DNA of 64,000 nt from Hedera helix (lineage: Eukaryota; Streptophyta; Magnoliopsida; Apiales; Araliaceae), in assembly GCA_947179155.2 (NCBI GenBank), contig OX359275.1:389501-453500 (forward strand). The letters are read 5' to 3'. Numbering within the stretch: the first letter of the stretch is position 1; each line of letters opens with the position of its first letter. The position numbers and the translations under genes were made by a program. The notes beneath the pieces were generated by a model. That model made no database searches, had not been told where the DNA came from, and was given only the letters and a program-made list of their open reading frames with translations. Below, piece after piece: positions 61,888 through 64,000 of the stretch.

Positions 61888-62440
61888 GTAAACTATACAT
61901 ATTGCTCAAAACTACAATTATACAATAGATTCGTATGAATTTTTTGTTCTAATGTTGTATTCATATATCAGTCAAACTATATTGACTTGCCGCAATTTCA
62001 AATTGATATTATCCAATAATTTAATTTTTGAATTGTTTTATTATCTCATTTTTTGCTAATAACTCTGACACATAAATATATGATATTATCCAATAATTTG
62101 AATTTTTAATTTTTTTAAAAATAATTCTCAAGCAAAAAAATATGTAATATTATCCCATCATTGGGCTTTAGAACTTTATTTACAAAAAAAATTCATGCAT
62201 AATTTTTCTAATTTTTAAATTCCTTAATCAGACAATTTTTTTTTAATATTATCTCATAAATACAAATCTAAACTGATATTATATCCCAAAATTGCATCAA
62301 TTCTAAATTGATATTATATTCCATAATTTTATTTTTTATATTATCTCAAATTGATAGGTGATTAATCTAAACAATTTTTAATTTTTAATTTTTTTTAACA
62401 AAACGAATAATCCCGCCGCAACGCGCAGGGTTGTATCTAG

Positions 62441-63181
62441 TTATTAGACTAAAAATGGATTGGTTTTTTCATCATATGAAGAATATGAACACTTTCACTA
62501 CAAAATTCAGTCACTAAAAATTATTAGTAATACTGAAGGGTTTTAATTATTATATATTTTTTAAGAGTTGATCTTATTTGACGGAGTATATATATTTATT
62601 AATATAATAAAATCACTACTAATAAAAATACTCCATTAAAGTATAAAAAAATTGGAAGGAATGAATGAATGATTATGGGGGCAAAAATTTAAAATAATCT
62701 ATTTGTCTATATGCGAATAATTATTTAGTGATGGTAAGATATCGTTACGTAATATTTTAAATTAATTATATTATATTTTTATTTTAATAAATTCAGAATT
62801 ATAAATATTAAGTACTACTAATATAGATAAATATGATTGACATAAAAACACTTAATAATTTTTCCTATGTGCCCCTTAGCTGACTCATGTAGCAAGTCAA
62901 ACGTATATGGTATCGGTAGTGTTGATAATTTTGACCGTGACGGAGAGGACGCGACCAGAAATGAAATCATGGAGTAACAGATTTTGGGGGAAGAAGCGGG
63001 AAAAATCAAAAATCAATACCCACCCAAAACTTCCATCCAAATTTCAATCCCCCGCTCACTGCCGGGGGCAAAACGCTCATCATCATCATCGGTCACTCCT
63101 CCATAAATATACATGCTGCAATGGAGTAAGTAATAAATAATCAATCTACAATATACCAAACCAGTAGTATCTAATCTATCT
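62441..63181. promoter_or_regulatory. Upstream region of the VIM/ORTHRUS gene
   Basis: AT-rich to about 62850, then a mixed stretch leading to the ATG. The leader from about 63000 includes ATCATCATCATC (63079-63090). The Helitron ends about 740 bases upstream of the ATG. Confidence 0.45.
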
Positions 63182-63649
63182 ATGGCGCACGATAGCGACC
63201 TTCCCTGTGACGGCGAGGGCACCTGTATGGTTTGCAAGAAGAAGCCAACAGAGGACGAGTCTCTTACGTGCAAGACATGTGCTACTCCTTGGCACGTCAC
63301 CTGTCTTTCCATCCGCCCTGAAACCCTAGCCCATGCTGCCCAGTGGGACTGTCCCGACTGCTCCTTCGTCTCCAATCCCTGTTCTCCGACCTTCGCCCCA
63401 GAAAACACTGCCGTTCCCGAGCGATCTGGCCTTATCGCCGCGATTCGGGTTATCGGTAATGATCAGTCATTGACCGAACAAGAGAAGGCAAAGAGACGAC
63501 AATATCTCTTGAGCGGAGGAGGCCAAATGTCAACAGAAGCAGCGAATCACGAGAAAGCGATCAACGGGGGTGATAATGACATTCTCCATCTTTTCGACGA
63601 GCGTTTGAACTGCTCCTTCTGCATGCAGCTTCCTGAGAGGCCCGTCACG
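63182..63649 (+). CDS. VIM: VIM/ORTHRUS E3 ubiquitin ligase, first coding exon (continues past the window)
   Basis: ATG at 63182 starts an open exon of 156 codons ending in phase 0 at a GT donor (63650). It encodes a PHD finger: LPCDGEGTCMVCKKKPTEDE, LTCKTCATPWHVTCLSIRP and WDCPDCSF, matching the C4HC3 spacing. LIAAIRVIGNDQSLTEQEKA, AKRRQYLLSGG and CSFCMQLPERPVT follow; the last is the start of the RING finger. This order is that of VIM1/ORTH2 proteins, which have PHD-RING-SRA-RING domains, bind methylated DNA and maintain CG methylation with MET1 in the nucleus. The rest of the RING and the SRA domain would be beyond 64000. The gene looks intact as far as seen; which paralogue it is cannot be said. 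Confidence 0.92.
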
Positions 63650-64000
63650 GTAGGTTCTATAACTTGACCTCACATGTATGTATATTCCTGTTATACACTT
63701 TAGCAATAATTTTACATTTACGCACATACATCTTACTCTATTAATTACTTTTATCCTCAATTTTCCCTTGTTAATCTGTCATGAAAGTTCTAAGGTTATA
63801 CGGAGTATAGCAGGTGTGCAGTATAATATATCTGTTTGCCTTTTATTTTCATTTTCAACATACTAACTGAAATTTAGAGGGTGTTTGTGTCTGGTATTTT
63901 ATACACACTTGTTAAGCCGAGCTCTTGCTTTTTTACTAGCAGTTTCTGAAGCGTTCCCTATTTTGGGTGCTTCTGCTTTATACCAAAACAATACAAAAGC
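63650..64000 (+). other. Intron 1 of the VIM/ORTHRUS gene
   Basis: Starts GTAGGTTC at 63650 and stays non-coding to the window edge. AT-rich, no element recognised. Confidence 0.7.

Larger units (their letters stand above)
59035..62440 (+). mobile_element. Helitron carrying an RPA1-like gene fragment
   Basis: It begins TCTATTATATATACTAAAAT at 59035 and ends at CTAG (62437-62440), preceded by a short hairpin, CCCGCCGCAACGCGCAGGG (62412-62430). The base before is A and the base after is T, as for Helitrons, which insert between A and T without target duplication. Length 3.4 kb. No Rep/helicase coding region was found, so the element is non-autonomous. It contains an RPA1-like fragment and two direct copies of a 115-bp segment. 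Confidence 0.88.

Overview
The window reads as nuclear DNA of a flowering plant, almost certainly a eudicot. It is AT-rich, its genes are split by many introns, two of them start with plastid transit peptides, and it carries LTR retrotransposons, Helitrons, Stowaway-type MITEs, long microsatellites and an inserted fragment of mitochondrial rDNA. I cannot name the species from the sequence.

Layout from left to right. 1-2058 is gene-poor. 2059-16094 (minus) is a nine-exon gene for the thylakoid-lumen immunophilin FKBP19; its intron 1 holds a long foldback element set between TA microsatellites, and its 10-kb intron 2 holds a decayed Copia element that landed inside a Stowaway MITE. 17486-24445 (minus) is a complete seven-exon plastid transaldolase gene; its 3.5-kb intron 3 holds a small Helitron and a piece of mitochondrial 18S rDNA. 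24446-28147 is intergenic with MITEs. 28148-41834 is one nested retrotransposon locus: an old solo LTR in plus orientation, split near its 3' end by a very young 10.65-kb Ty3/Gypsy chromovirus in minus orientation, with perfect 5-bp target duplications at both levels. 42877-46354 (plus) is a complete six-exon single-domain SEC14/CRAL-TRIO gene. 48023-53419 (minus) is an unprocessed pseudogene of the mitochondrial Rieske iron-sulfur protein. 54332-56321 (minus) holds scattered exons of a glycyl-tRNA synthetase pseudogene. 59035-62440 is a Helitron carrying an RPA1-like OB-fold fragment. 63182 to the edge is the first coding exon of a VIM/ORTHRUS PHD-RING-SRA ubiquitin ligase.

The functional genes do not form a pathway. 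FKBP19, transaldolase and the Rieske gene are, as I recall, close neighbours on Arabidopsis chromosome 5, so the left half looks like an old conserved block that has been enlarged by transposons and has lost its local Rieske gene to mutation. Most of the novelty lies in the nested mobile elements and in the splice-site details. All gene models are hand-spliced from GT/AG sites, reading-phase agreement and remembered family sequences; no database search was possible.
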